Assembly: GCF_047308265.1 (NCBI RefSeq)
Contig: NZ_JBKQWY010000001.1
Coordinates: 796,183-860,182, forward strand
Direction: 5' to 3'
Length of the DNA stretch: 64,000 nt
Source: Maricaulis sp047308265
GTDB taxonomy: Bacteria; Pseudomonadota; Alphaproteobacteria; Caulobacterales; Maricaulaceae
Of this stretch, positions 7,820-17,170 are shown piece after piece. The stretch's first letter is position 1. Every line of letters starts with the position of its first letter. Both the position numbers and the translations under genes were made by a program. Below the pieces are notes generated by a model. It saw only the letters and a list, made by a program, of their open reading frames with translations, ran no database searches and was not told the origin of the DNA.

Positions 7820-8483
7820 TTCGTGCCAGACCCAGCGCGATGCCGGCCTGGGCCAGATAATAGGTGGACCAGACCACGGGGCCGGCCCACTCCAGAAATC
7901 CGGCAAACTGACGAGTCGCCAAAACGCTGTCCGACACGACGAACAGCAGCGCGCCCGCGATGGCCAGGGGGTGGGATCGACCCAGGACAGCGAGGATCGC
8001 CATCACCAGAATAATGGCGTTGTAGACACTCGCTGCAATGCGCAACTCGCCAAAATGGGGCTGGAGCCAGATCAGCATGACCAGACCGAACACGCCCAGC
8101 CCGATCGCTGCAAGTATACCGGTTCGCCCACTGAGCCCCGAGCGTCGTAAATGGTGAGCAAACAGCCCGATATAGACGAGATGGCCGAGGCCAAAGGCGA
8201 GAATGCCCAGATCAAAACGCGCCGGCTGCAGAGCCAGGAAGGCGTCGCCTGCCGCGCCCATCCACAGCCCGGCTGCCAGCCATCCACAGCGATACTGCGC
8301 CGCGATTACCCCCAGCAGGATGATGCCGGACGCTTTGAGCCCAACATTTGCGGGATAGGGCAGAGACAGGCCAAATCCATCTCCCAGATAGGCCAGGCCC
8401 AGCAGGGCTGACATCGCAAGCAGGATCTGTCGCGCGGATGTGGCAGGATGAGGCAGGAGTTTGGAGATCAGACCGGTCATCAT
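7809..8483 (-). CDS. YhhN/TMEM86-like integral membrane protein
   Basis: This is a 224-residue polytopic membrane protein with about eight hydrophobic segments. The pattern GLWMGAAGDAFLAL, FGLGHLVYIGLFAHH and a late GALLFVVSDSVLATRQF followed by YYLAQAGIALG matches the YhhN family, whose animal members (TMEM86) hydrolyse lysoplasmalogen. The bacterial function is not established. ATG 8483 or 8480 is preferred; the open frame to 8561 would overlap the divergent esterase gene. It is convergent with rpoH. Confidence 0.8.
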   Translation of the reverse strand: MMTGLISKLLPHPATSARQILLAMSALLGLAYLGDGFGLSLPYPANVGLKASGIILLGVIAAQYRCGWLAAGLWMGAAGDAFLALQPARFDLGILAFGLGHLVYIGLFAHHLRRSGLSGRTGILAAIGLGVFGLVMLIWLQPHFGELRIAASVYNAIILVMAILAVLGRSHPLAIAGALLFVVSDSVLATRQFAGFLEWAGPVVWSTYYLAQAGIALGLARKAD

Positions 8484-8559
8484 GCTGGTCACGCTAGTGG
8501 CAATGACCGGAGGAGGAAAGCCGGTCTGACAGAATTCGGGGACAGGTGAAGTTTTGGGC

Positions 8560-9846
8560 ATGGTTGGGAATATTGTGGCGGCGGCGCTGGGACTTGTCCT
8601 GGTCAGTGCGCATAGCCATGCTCAGGAAAGCCCGCCTCGCCCGGTACGAGACGCCATGGCCGAGCTGCGCGCCCGCCCTCATGCCGAAGACGAGGTCTGG
8701 CGCGAATTGTCTGGACGGGGCTTGCCTCTGATCGACAGACAGATTGCTGGTCCTGGCCGTACCCGATTGACCTTTCTCTACCGCGCGGAATCGGGAACTG
8801 AACGCGTACGCCTCGACAGTGTGTTGAACGCTCCTTATGCCCGCCAGCCGGTCGAGGACTATGAGCGCGATTTTGTGCTCGACATGACCCGTCTTCCAGG
8901 CAGTCGGATCTGGACCATCTCCATCGATGTGCCGGATGATGTGCGGGCCAATTACAGTTTTCGTCTTGAACGAGCCGGGCGGTCGCTCTGGCGTCCGGAT
9001 CCGCATGCCCGGCTGACCCTGCGCGGTGGGGAGGCCGAAAGCGTTGTCGTACTGGCTCCGTCGACATTGGATGGCGTGTTACCGCTCGGGCCTCCCTCCT
9101 ATACGGATGCCTCCCGGACCAGCGGTGCCAGCCAGGTCATGAACAGCCCGGCGCTCAATCGCAGTGTCTGGCTGGATATCCACGCCCACCCGGATGGCGG
9201 GGCGGACGCGCCGGTTCTGGTACTCTGGGATGCTTTCCTGTGGGGGACACGGGCTCCTGCGGTCGATATTCTTGACCGTATGGAGCGCCAGGGCTTGATA
9301 CCGCCCACCCATCTTGTGTTGATCGATCAGCTTGATCCGGACAGTGCAGCCTTGGCCTATGCCGACCAGTCGGCCTTTATCGCGGATGATCTGGTCCCTC
9401 TGCTGCGTGACAGCCTGGGCTGGCAGATGAACCCGGACCAGCTCTTGCTCGGCGGGGCGTCGAGACGGGGACTGGCTGCTGCGCGTGTGGCGCTTGATCA
9501 CCCCGCTATGGTGGGCGGGGTCATGTCGCTGTCCGGTTCCTTCTATTGGGCCCCGTCGGGCGAGGAGATGGAGTGGCTGTCACGACAAATCGACCCGGCC
9601 GGCCCGGATACACCCCACTACATTCTGGCCGCCGGCACTCTGGAAACCATGCAAACCTCGACCAATCGCGGGCATGTGATGCTGGAGGCGAACCGCAATA
9701 TGCAGGCGGCGCTGACGCAGGCCGGTTATGAGAGCACGCTGCTCGTCTATTCCGGAGGACATGACCTGACCGGGTGGCAAAGTGCGCTCGCCCAGGCCCT
9801 GGCCCTCTATTTTGCGGAATCCACTGACGCCGTCCCGGGTGATTAG
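8560..9846 (+). CDS. Exported esterase, enterochelin-esterase (Fes/IroE) type
   Basis: This is a 428-residue alpha/beta hydrolase with an N-terminal signal peptide (IVAAALGLVLVSAHSHAQ). An N-terminal immunoglobulin-like domain of the enterochelin-esterase type covers about residues 30-170. The catalytic domain carries the nucleophile elbow GGASRRG near residue 306 and a late His in YSGGHDLTGW. Known relatives hydrolyse ester bonds of ferric catechol siderophores, but many exported members act on other esters. No siderophore genes are nearby. The start follows AGGTGAAG. The stop overlaps the convergent protease stop. The substrate is unknown. Confidence 0.83.
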   Translation: MVGNIVAAALGLVLVSAHSHAQESPPRPVRDAMAELRARPHAEDEVWRELSGRGLPLIDRQIAGPGRTRLTFLYRAESGTERVRLDSVLNAPYARQPVEDYERDFVLDMTRLPGSRIWTISIDVPDDVRANYSFRLERAGRSLWRPDPHARLTLRGGEAESVVVLAPSTLDGVLPLGPPSYTDASRTSGASQVMNSPALNRSVWLDIHAHPDGGADAPVLVLWDAFLWGTRAPAVDILDRMERQGLIPPTHLVLIDQLDPDSAALAYADQSAFIADDLVPLLRDSLGWQMNPDQLLLGGASRRGLAAARVALDHPAMVGGVMSLSGSFYWAPSGEEMEWLSRQIDPAGPDTPHYILAAGTLETMQTSTNRGHVMLEANRNMQAALTQAGYESTLLVYSGGHDLTGWQSALAQALALYFAESTDAVPGD

Positions 9847-11195
9847 TCTGACTGCGCGCTGTCCTCGACCTTGACCGGTTTGACGGGTTTGCCGGGGACC
9901 TCACCTTCATCAGGTGTGTTGCCCACACGCCCGGCCTCGAACTCAGCCAGCTGATCGGCCCAGGCCTCGGAGCGCACCGCGATGTAAAGCATCGGGCCGC
10001 GTGGATTGCGCCGGAAATTCGAATCCGTGGCGACCACAGCATAGGTATCGCCATCGCGTACCAGGAAGGGCGAACCGCTATCGCCGCGAGTTGTGTCGCA
10101 ATTATGCGCCATCGTGTTGTCACGATAAACTTGGTCGATGGAGCAGTCCTCATTGCCCGACAGGTGAGAGCCGGTATCCCAGCTATAGCCGGCCTGGAGC
10201 AGACGGGCATTGCGGGCCTGGCGACGCCCCTCCCGGTCGACCAGTTCCAGCACGCCCACATGGCCCAGCTCGGCGCCCAGCGGGGTGTCGATCCGCAGCA
10301 GGGCCCAGTCTGTTCCGTCAATGTCGTCGGTGGTGTTGAACCGGCGATCATCCCAGTTCCGGTCAACGAGATAGTCGATGATGCGGGCCCGGCGCGGACC
10401 GCCAGGCAGGTCGAACCCGGTCGTGAATTCCCCGCGGGCGCTGATGCGGCTTTCTCCGGAGATACAGTGGGCGGCCGTGATCAGGACGCTCTCGCCGACC
10501 AGCGTCGCCGTACAGGTTCCCCCCTCGTCCAGATCGATCGTGCCAACCACACTCCAGGGGAAGGTTGATGTGTCCATGAAGCGACGATCATCATGTCCGA
10601 AGAAATGGTCATTGATGGTCAGCGGGCGTTCGCGACCGGCACAATCGGCCCGGTCGGTTCGTGCTTCACAGCGGCCATCACCGCCATCTGGCTCGTTGCA
10701 AACGCCATCAAACGCCCGCTCGCACGTGTCATTTCGAAAGCGCAGAGCTGTCACATCGCGGCAATCGGAAAAATCCGTAGCCTGTGCGCAGGCTCCCGTG
10801 CCCAGGCCGAGAGGCTCGTCACATTCGCCATCATTGGCCCATCGACAGCTATCATCCTCGACACCCTCGGCGATGCGCCAGCAATCCGAATAGTCCGTGC
10901 CTGCCTCACAGGCACCGGTTCCAAGACCGATATCGTCACATTCACCATCATGAGCGTACTGGCAGCTGTCATTGCCCTGATAGCGTCCAGTACCCGACGT
11001 GCCGGTGGGTTTGACAGGCTTGTCCTGGACACGCGCCAAGTAGGCATTGATATCGCGCGAGGACAGGCGTGATTCCGGACCGTCGTCCAGCTGAGCCGAG
11101 GCCAAGGAGGTTGTGACCAAACCCAGCGTGCCGATCACCATGAACCGGGCGATCCGGGTCAAACCCTGGTCAAACAAGTGTCTCAAAACGCGCAT
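9843..11195 (-). CDS. Secreted trypsin-like serine protease with three Cys-rich repeats
   Basis: This is a 450-residue protein exported by a signal peptide (residues 1-34, ending SLASA). Three tandem repeats at about residues 75-186 follow the spacing C-x7-C-x9/10-C-x8-C and contain DGEC/DGVC and GTD.SDC motifs. They are followed by an S1/Glu-endopeptidase-like trypsin domain from about residue 205 with H243 (TAAHC), D296 (TDWALLRID) and S373 (GDSGSPF). It probably acts in the periplasm or medium. ATG 11195 follows GAGGGGGA. The repeats probably form disulfide-linked or calcium-binding modules. Its substrate is unknown. Confidence 0.88.
   Translation of the reverse strand: MRVLRHLFDQGLTRIARFMVIGTLGLVTTSLASAQLDDGPESRLSSRDINAYLARVQDKPVKPTGTSGTGRYQGNDSCQYAHDGECDDIGLGTGACEAGTDYSDCWRIAEGVEDDSCRWANDGECDEPLGLGTGACAQATDFSDCRDVTALRFRNDTCERAFDGVCNEPDGGDGRCEARTDRADCAGRERPLTINDHFFGHDDRRFMDTSTFPWSVVGTIDLDEGGTCTATLVGESVLITAAHCISGESRISARGEFTTGFDLPGGPRRARIIDYLVDRNWDDRRFNTTDDIDGTDWALLRIDTPLGAELGHVGVLELVDREGRRQARNARLLQAGYSWDTGSHLSGNEDCSIDQVYRDNTMAHNCDTTRGDSGSPFLVRDGDTYAVVATDSNFRRNPRGPMLYIAVRSEAWADQLAEFEAGRVGNTPDEGEVPGKPVKPVKVEDSAQSD
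10639..10973 (-). repeat. Three tandem Cys-repeat units within the protease gene
   Basis: The units are at 10881-10973, 10761-10856 and 10639-10733, each about 31 codons. Each holds four Cys with conserved acidic positions (DGEC, GTD..DC). Copies 1 and 2 are most alike; copy 3 has lost the GLGTG core. Confidence 0.8.
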
Positions 11196-11336
11196 TCCAT
11201 CCCCCTCAGGCCTATACCGGTCTCGCAGCGCGCCCTGTTGCGGACAGAGCGCTGACAGTTCGCCGTCGATCCTGGACACAGTGTGCGGCAGGTTTGAGGC
11301 ATGTCCCGCAAGGATCATAGGCCCGGGGTGGACAGA

Positions 11337-12179
11337 CTACCAGCGCTCGGCGTCATTGGGTGCGTAGACCAGCTCGATGCGGGTGGGGTCCTCGTCAAAC
11401 GCGGCCATGTTCTCCGCCGTGATGGCATTATCGCCAAAGCGTTCCGTCAGGGCCCGAACCAGCCCGGACCGCGCCTGGCTCTTGAGGCGGGCGATCTCGC
11501 GCCCCAGGTCCCGGCGCCAGAACTCAACACCACGCGACAGGGCCTCGAAATCCTCCGGGCGGTCGGACCGGTCAAGATCACGCCAGCGCGCGATATCGCG
11601 ATACGCTGCGCTCAGGCGCAGGCCCTGTTCGTTTTCATAGGCTTCGATCTCGGTAATCAGGGCCTGATAGCTGGCACTGGTCTCGATTATGCCGACTGGA
11701 GCCGGGGGCGTTCCCGCATACCGACGGAAATAGTCCCGCGCTTCTTCAATCGGGCGCGAGGCTGCGCTGGTCCACACATTGCGTTCCGCCCGGTTGATGA
11801 CGTCTCCGGTCGAGGGATCGATGACCAGGACGGTCGGAGTGCCGTAGATCGCGGTCACACCATAACTCAGGAGGACGGCCTGATTGGCATCGCGCCAGGC
11901 GACGTCGACATAAGTGAGAACGTAAGAGGCATCCAGCAGGGCCGCCAGCTCGGCATCTTCGAAATGATGGGCGAGGCCGCGACTGTCATGGCACCAATTG
12001 GCACCAAAAACGAGGAGCAGGCGCTTGCCCTCGGTCAAGGCCTGGTGGCGTGCGGCCGCAACGGCCTCGGCGGCATCATAATTCTGATCGAACGGACGCG
12101 GATGATCATCCTCCGCCACAGCGAGAGCCGGGGTCAGGACCCAACCGACAAAAATTACCAGAAACAGCGCGCGCAACAT
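11337..12179 (-). CDS. Exported thioredoxin-fold protein with a WCHDS active-site motif
   Basis: This is a 280-residue protein with a signal peptide (LFLVIFVGWVLTPALAVAE). A thioredoxin-like domain occupies about residues 35-160: GKRLLLVFGANWCHDSRG gives C-H-D-S in place of CxxC, and the cis-Pro segment is YGTPTVLVID. A charged helical C-terminal extension of about 110 residues follows. With only the first Cys it is more likely a thiol-isomerase-like or chaperone-like protein, or a peroxiredoxin-type sensor, than a disulfide reductase. It starts 17 bases after the M24 peptidase gene on the same strand, so the two probably share a transcript. Confidence 0.78.
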   Translation of the reverse strand: MLRALFLVIFVGWVLTPALAVAEDDHPRPFDQNYDAAEAVAAARHQALTEGKRLLLVFGANWCHDSRGLAHHFEDAELAALLDASYVLTYVDVAWRDANQAVLLSYGVTAIYGTPTVLVIDPSTGDVINRAERNVWTSAASRPIEEARDYFRRYAGTPPAPVGIIETSASYQALITEIEAYENEQGLRLSAAYRDIARWRDLDRSDRPEDFEALSRGVEFWRRDLGREIARLKSQARSGLVRALTERFGDNAITAENMAAFDEDPTRIELVYAPNDAERW

Positions 12180-12196
12180 GAGTATGTCTTTCCCGG

Positions 12197-13417
12197 TCAG
12201 AGGCCGAAAGGATTGTCGATAGAGGGCGAGGGACGGGTGAACCATCGCGGCCCGTCGGCGGTCATGTAGAAATGATCTTCCAGACGGATGCCAAATTCAC
12301 CGGGAACGCAGATCATCGGTTCATTGGAAAAGCACATGCCGATATCCAGCAGGGTCGTGTCGCCGCCGACCAGATAGGGGCCTTCATGAATATCCAGGCC
12401 TATGCCGTGCCCGGTCCGGTGCGGTATTCCCGGCAGCTGATATCCGGGCCCGTAGCCGCGACGCTCTGATTCTGCACGCGCTGCATCGTCCGCGGCATGA
12501 CAGGGCTGGCCCAGTTGCGCGGCCCGAAAGGCGGCCTGCTGGCACGCATGCTCGTCCTCCCAGACCTTGCGCTGGCGGTCGGTCGGGGCACCGAAGACAT
12601 AGGTGCGCGTAATATCGGACTGGTATCCGTGGATGGCACAGCCGGTATCGATCAGCACCATATCACCCTCGTCCAGGGTTTTGGGCGCGGCAACCCCGTG
12701 CGGAAAGGCCGTGTCGGGACCAAAGAGCACGATGCAGAAGGTTGAACCGCCCGGTGCCCCGATTGCCTTGTGGGCCGCATGAATGAAGGCCTCGACTTCA
12801 CCGGTGGAGATGCCCGCGCGCAGGATCCGCGCCGCAGCCTGGTGAACAGCCAGCGTCGCGGTTTTGGTGGCCTGCATCAGTGCGAGTTCCGCTTCGGATT
12901 TGCGGGCGCGGGCGGGCAGGATGATCTCTGCGGCGTCTTGGGCCTGGCCGTTGAAGGCGTTGATCAGACCCGTCACACGAAACAGCGGCGTGGCCGGGTC
13001 CAGCCCGATCCGGGCGCCTGCTGGCAGGTGAGCCGCACACAGGGCGTAGGGGTCTTCATGCTCCTCCCAGGTGATCAGCGGAGAATCCAATCGCATATAG
13101 GAGGTGAGCGTGCCGGTCTCGAAGGCGGGCCCGACATAGGTGATCGACGCGTCCGGTTTGACCAGTGCGCCGACCAGGCGTTCCGAACCCCACCATTTAA
13201 AGCCGGTGTAATAGGTCAGATTGCTGCCGGCATCGAGATAGACGGCATCATAGCCTGTTTCGCGCATGCGCTGGGCCAGGCCGGCCAGGCGGGTTTTATG
13301 TTCGTCCGTGGAGATGGGTTGGCACCCGTGCAGCCTGTCTGTCAGCTGCGCCAGCTCTGTCTCAGCATCCGATCCGCCCACACCCTTGGTCCAGGCTGAA
13401 GTCTCGACTGTTGTCAT
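12197..13417 (-). CDS. M24-family metallopeptidase (Xaa-Pro aminopeptidase/prolidase-like)
   Basis: This is a 406-residue protein of the creatinase/aminopeptidase P fold. The N-terminal domain (residues 40-160) is followed by the pita-bread catalytic domain. The metal ligands are visible: D in MVLIDTGC, D in SDITRTY, H in GIPHRTGHGIG, E in SNEPMI and E in GIRLEDHF. The start follows GGGGAGAG. It would release N-terminal residues from X-Pro peptides or cleave X-Pro dipeptides in the cytoplasm. It is upstream of the thioredoxin-fold gene and 62 bases after the start-distal end of the RluD-type gene region. Confidence 0.9.
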   Translation of the reverse strand: MTTVETSAWTKGVGGSDAETELAQLTDRLHGCQPISTDEHKTRLAGLAQRMRETGYDAVYLDAGSNLTYYTGFKWWGSERLVGALVKPDASITYVGPAFETGTLTSYMRLDSPLITWEEHEDPYALCAAHLPAGARIGLDPATPLFRVTGLINAFNGQAQDAAEIILPARARKSEAELALMQATKTATLAVHQAAARILRAGISTGEVEAFIHAAHKAIGAPGGSTFCIVLFGPDTAFPHGVAAPKTLDEGDMVLIDTGCAIHGYQSDITRTYVFGAPTDRQRKVWEDEHACQQAAFRAAQLGQPCHAADDAARAESERRGYGPGYQLPGIPHRTGHGIGLDIHEGPYLVGGDTTLLDIGMCFSNEPMICVPGEFGIRLEDHFYMTADGPRWFTRPSPSIDNPFGL

Positions 13418-13479
13418 CACGCTCTCCCCGTCTTGTGTTGGCATCATGCGCCCGGCAGGGCGGAAGACAATGCCTAGTC

Positions 13480-14496
13480 TCACAGATGTTCCAGGAATTT
13501 CTCCAGGCGCTGCATGTCTTTCGGCATGTCTCGCTCGAACCGGATCGCAGCCCCGGTGATCGGGTGTTCAAATCCCAAAATGGCGGCGTGGAGAGCCTGG
13601 CGACGAAAATCCTTCAACGCCTTGCCCGTTTCGCTGGTGGCCAGCAGGGTGCCACGGCGATTGCCATAGAGCGGATCGCCCAGCAGCGGGCAGCCAATAT
13701 GCGCCATGTGCACACGGATCTGGTGCGTGCGACCTGTTTCGAGGCGACATTCCACCTTGGCGGCCAGACCTGTGCCGATCGCGGCATCGGGTTTTTGACC
13801 AAATCGGGTGAGCGTTTGGTAATTGGTGATGGCGTGTTTGCCTTCAGTGCTGTGCGGGTCACGCGGCACTTCAAACTTCTTGCGATCACGCGAGGAACGG
13901 GTGAGCTGGGTTTCAATCCGTCCCGTTTTCGGATTTGGCGCGCCGCGCGTGAAGGCAATATAGGCCCGCTCCACAGTGTGCGCTGCGAACTGCCGGGTCA
14001 GGCCCTTGTGGGCCGGATCCGATTTGGCGACCACCATCACACCGGACGTGTCCTTGTCCAGTCGGTGGACGATGCCCGGCCGTTCTACTCCACCAATGCC
14101 CGACAGGCTGTCGGCGCAGTGATAGAGCAGGCCGTGGACGAGGGTTCCTGTCCAGTTGCCGGCCGCCGGGTGAACAGCCAGTCCGGCCGGTTTCATCAGG
14201 ACGATCAGATCATCGTCCTCGAACAGGATGTCCAGATCCATCTTTTCCGGCTTGGGATCGGCAGGTTTGGGCGGGGGCACAGTGAGCGCATAGCGCGCAC
14301 CTGCGATGACCTTTGCCGACGGGTCCGTCATGACCGTGCCATTGACGGTCAATTGCTCGTCCTCGATCAGCGCCTTGATTCGTGAGCGGGAAAATTCGTG
14401 GAGTTCAACGGCCAGCCAGCGGTCGAGGCGCTCTCCGGCGGCCTCGTCCTCGGCAATCAGCGTGCGAATATCGGTGTTATCTGCGTTCATCCACAT
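13480..14496 (-). CDS. rluD: RluA/RluD-family 23S rRNA pseudouridine synthase
   Basis: This is a 338-residue enzyme that isomerises uridine in rRNA. An N-terminal S4 RNA-binding domain (residues 20-75, containing RLDRWLAVEL and LTVNG) is followed by the catalytic domain with GIVHRLDKDTSG, whose Asp is the nucleophile. It also has GRTHQIRVHMAHIG and GDPLYG. The RluD assignment rests on the S4 domain and length; RluC is the alternative. ATG 14496 lies about 8 bases after GAGAAGG; ATG 14490 is possible. It is divergent from phoD. Confidence 0.9.
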   Translation of the reverse strand: MWMNADNTDIRTLIAEDEAAGERLDRWLAVELHEFSRSRIKALIEDEQLTVNGTVMTDPSAKVIAGARYALTVPPPKPADPKPEKMDLDILFEDDDLIVLMKPAGLAVHPAAGNWTGTLVHGLLYHCADSLSGIGGVERPGIVHRLDKDTSGVMVVAKSDPAHKGLTRQFAAHTVERAYIAFTRGAPNPKTGRIETQLTRSSRDRKKFEVPRDPHSTEGKHAITNYQTLTRFGQKPDAAIGTGLAAKVECRLETGRTHQIRVHMAHIGCPLLGDPLYGNRRGTLLATSETGKALKDFRRQALHAAILGFEHPITGAAIRFERDMPKDMQRLEKFLEHL

Positions 14497-14566
14497 GCGA
14501 GTAGCCTTCTCGTCGTGAACACGCAACAATCAGACGCTAGGAGAGGCAGATATCTGTCTGGAGGGG

Positions 14567-16273
14567 ATGATGACCAAAACCGATCTGACGCGCCGGGGCG
14601 CACTTCTGGGAGCGGCTGGTGCCAGCCTGACTGTCGCGGCCTGTTCGGGCCAGCAGCCGGAGCCGATGGTCGTGTCGGATACGGGCACCCCCTTTAAACA
14701 TGGCGTGGCGTCCGGTGACCCCGATCAGAACAGTGTCATGTTGTGGACGGCCATCACCGACGATGGCGGCGGCTATCGGGGTGTGCAGGTCGCCACGGAT
14801 CGTGAGTTTACGAATGTCGTATTTGAGGCGGGCGATGACATCGCCTATGTGACGCCGCAGCCGCTGGGCACGTGGAAATACCTCGCGACCGGGCTCGAGG
14901 CGGGCCGGACCTATTTCTATCGTTTCCGTCTGAACGATGTGTTTTCACCAACGGGTGTCACGCAGACCCTGCCGGACGGTGATGTCGACAGTTTCAATAT
15001 CGGCGTGTTCTCGTGCTCGAACTTCCCGGCTGGTCACTTCAACGTTTATGGCGCTGCGGCGCAAATGGCTGGTCTCGACCTCGTGCTGCACCTGGGCGAT
15101 TACATCTATGAGTACGCGCGCGACGGGTATGCGACCGGCAATGCCGAGGCCCTGAACCGTGTGTCTGTTCCGGCGCATGAGATCGTGTCCTACCAGGATT
15201 ATGTCGAGCGCCATGCGCAATACAAATCCGACCCGGACCTGCAATTGCTGCACGCGAGCGTGCCCTGGATCATGACCTGGGATGATCATGAAAGTTCCAA
15301 CGACTCCTATACGGATGGCGCGGAAAACCATGATGAGAGCGAAGGGCCGTGGGATGTACGTCGCGATGCGGCTCTGCGCGCCTGGTATGACTGGACGCCG
15401 AGCCGGGAGCCGGATGATCTGCGCCATCGCTGGGGCACGTATCAGATCGGCAATCTGGCAACTCTGGTGATGATCGAGAGCCGTCTGACGGCCCGTGATG
15501 TCCAGGTAGATCTGTCCAGCTTCCCGGTCGAAGCGGATGCAGATGACTCCGATCCCGAGGTGCTGGCCGCTGTCGAGCGCTGGAAAACCGAGATCATTGG
15601 GGATGAAAGCCGCGAATTGCTGGGCCGTGAGCAAATCGACTATGTCGCCAATGCCTTCGGCGCGTCTGTCGAGGCGGGTACGCCGTGGCGTATCCTGGGC
15701 AATCAGATCATCATGAGCCGGGTCAACTTCCCGGATTTCTCTACCGAAATGCCGGGTTGGCTGCGCTGGTTCGCGACGCGCGACAATGAGTTTGCACGCC
15801 AATTCATTACGCGGACCCGGTTCGGCATCCCGTTTGGTCTCGACATGTGGGATGGCTATCCGGCCGAGCGTGACCGTCTGTATTCAGCGCTCAATGCGGT
15901 CAATGCGGATATCATCACCGTCACCGGCGATGTGCATTCCTTCTGGACCAATGATCTGATTGATCGGGAAGGCCACCGCATGGGGACGGAGTTTGTGACG
16001 GCGGCGGTGACCAGCCCGACACCCTTCTCCAGCTTTGCCGCTCCCGGTGTTGATTACGGTCGCATGCTGGTCGAGGCCAATGCCGAAGTTCAGCACTGCA
16101 ATATGGAAGACCAGGGCTTTATCCGCCTTCACCTCACGCCGGAGCGTTTGCTCGCCGATTATTACCGTGTCTCGACAATTTTGAGCCGTGACTATGAAGT
16201 GGTGACTGAGAGTGCGTGGGAAATCGAACGCGGCCCGCTGGGGACCGCGCCCGACGTCCAGCAAGTGGTCTGA
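14567..16273 (+). CDS. phoD: PhoD-family alkaline phosphatase/phosphodiesterase, Tat-exported
   Basis: This is a 568-residue metallophosphatase. The N-terminus has a twin-arginine signal (TRRGALLGAAGASLTVAAC) that ends at Cys26 in a lipobox-like setting, so it may be a Tat-exported lipoprotein. A PhoD N-terminal beta domain (residues 40-135) begins FKHGVASGDP. Catalytic-domain motifs are GVFSCSN, LHLGDYIYEY, TWDDHESSND and VTGDVHSFW. It releases phosphate from mono- and diesters, including teichoic acid- or phospholipid-like substrates, using calcium and iron in known members. GGAGGGG is adjacent to two consecutive ATG codons (14567 and 14570). Confidence 0.93.
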   Translation: MMTKTDLTRRGALLGAAGASLTVAACSGQQPEPMVVSDTGTPFKHGVASGDPDQNSVMLWTAITDDGGGYRGVQVATDREFTNVVFEAGDDIAYVTPQPLGTWKYLATGLEAGRTYFYRFRLNDVFSPTGVTQTLPDGDVDSFNIGVFSCSNFPAGHFNVYGAAAQMAGLDLVLHLGDYIYEYARDGYATGNAEALNRVSVPAHEIVSYQDYVERHAQYKSDPDLQLLHASVPWIMTWDDHESSNDSYTDGAENHDESEGPWDVRRDAALRAWYDWTPSREPDDLRHRWGTYQIGNLATLVMIESRLTARDVQVDLSSFPVEADADDSDPEVLAAVERWKTEIIGDESRELLGREQIDYVANAFGASVEAGTPWRILGNQIIMSRVNFPDFSTEMPGWLRWFATRDNEFARQFITRTRFGIPFGLDMWDGYPAERDRLYSALNAVNADIITVTGDVHSFWTNDLIDREGHRMGTEFVTAAVTSPTPFSSFAAPGVDYGRMLVEANAEVQHCNMEDQGFIRLHLTPERLLADYYRVSTILSRDYEVVTESAWEIERGPLGTAPDVQQVV

Positions 16274-16301
16274 CCCTTTGGGGACGTGACAAGGGGTCGG
16301 G

Positions 16302-16823
16302 TCAGGCCGCCTGCCGGTTCCAGGGCATGAGGCTCAGAAGATTGGCCATCATGCAGGTGCCGGTGATGCCGGAAAAGGCCAGTCCCGCCCCGACAAAGGC
16401 CGACACCCCGTAGAATGCGGGATGAACAAGTGTGCCCAGCATGACACCGATCAGCACCAAAGTGCCCGCGGTGATCATGACCTGGCGGAAGATATCAATG
16501 GGTTGGGAGCGATCGACAATGGTGTCCAGTCCGGCGAGTTTCCAGCCGCCTATGCCGCCATCGACAATATAGACGGTTTCACTCTCAATTCCCTCTTTCA
16601 GCAGCTGCGCTTGCGCCCGGGTGCGAACACCGCTGCGGCAGTGGAAGATCGCAATCTTGGCCGATTCATGAGGAATGCCGTGTTCCTCAATCCTGCTGAG
16701 TGGCAGGTGTTTTGAGCCGGGGATGTATTCCCGTGCCCGTTCATCGGCTTCGCGGATGTCTATCAGAACAGCGCCTTCGCGGATCAGGGACTGGGCGCGG
16801 GCGGGGGATATAACGTCACTCAT
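16302..16823 (-). CDS. YgaP-like membrane-anchored rhodanese
   Basis: This is a 173-residue sulfurtransferase. The rhodanese domain (residues 1-108) has the active-site loop FHCRSGVRT with catalytic Cys62. Two C-terminal transmembrane helices of the DUF2892 type follow (about residues 115-138 and 140-162). E. coli YgaP has the same architecture. It probably moves sulfane sulfur at the inner membrane during sulfide detoxification. AGGAGA precedes the start. It lies 22 bases downstream of the ArsR gene on the same strand, mirroring ygaV-ygaP. Confidence 0.92.
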   Translation of the reverse strand: MSDVISPARAQSLIREGAVLIDIREADERAREYIPGSKHLPLSRIEEHGIPHESAKIAIFHCRSGVRTRAQAQLLKEGIESETVYIVDGGIGGWKLAGLDTIVDRSQPIDIFRQVMITAGTLVLIGVMLGTLVHPAFYGVSAFVGAGLAFSGITGTCMMANLLSLMPWNRQAA

Positions 16824-16845
16824 CAGTGTCTCCTGTCATCGTCGT

Positions 16846-17148
16846 CTAGGGGCAGTAGATATCCTTGAGCGTGCCCAGAATGCGCACGGCTCGCGGGTCA
16901 TGGATACGATAGAGAATTGTGGTGCCTACACGGCGTGTCGCCACGACATCCGTCTCGCGCAGCTTGGCCAGGTGTTGGCTGAGTGCGGATTGGCTCAGAC
17001 CCGATCGAGCGACCAGATCGCCTGCCGCGAGTTCGCCCTCAACCGCCAGGTGACACAGCACCAGAAGGCGGTTTTCGTGCGCCAGCAGTTTCAGCATGGC
17101 AGCGGCGTCTGCCGCGTTTTCAGTGAGGTCCTGGATCACATCCGTCAT
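16846..17148 (-). CDS. ArsR-family sulfur-responsive repressor (BigR/YgaV/SqrR type)
   Basis: This is a 100-residue winged-helix repressor. The HTH is at about residues 45-66 (DLVARSGLSQSALSQHLAKL). It has exactly two Cys, C32 in VLCHL and C99 in DIYCP, matching the pair that forms a disulfide or polysulfide bridge in BigR, YgaV and SqrR. The metal-site motifs of ArsR/CadC are absent. It most likely represses its own operon with the YgaP-like rhodanese and is released when both Cys are linked by persulfide chemistry. An AT-rich dyad lies just upstream. Confidence 0.9.
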   Translation of the reverse strand: MTDVIQDLTENAADAAAMLKLLAHENRLLVLCHLAVEGELAAGDLVARSGLSQSALSQHLAKLRETDVVATRRVGTTILYRIHDPRAVRILGTLKDIYCP

Positions 17149-17170
17149 GGGTTTCTTTTATTTAGGAAAA

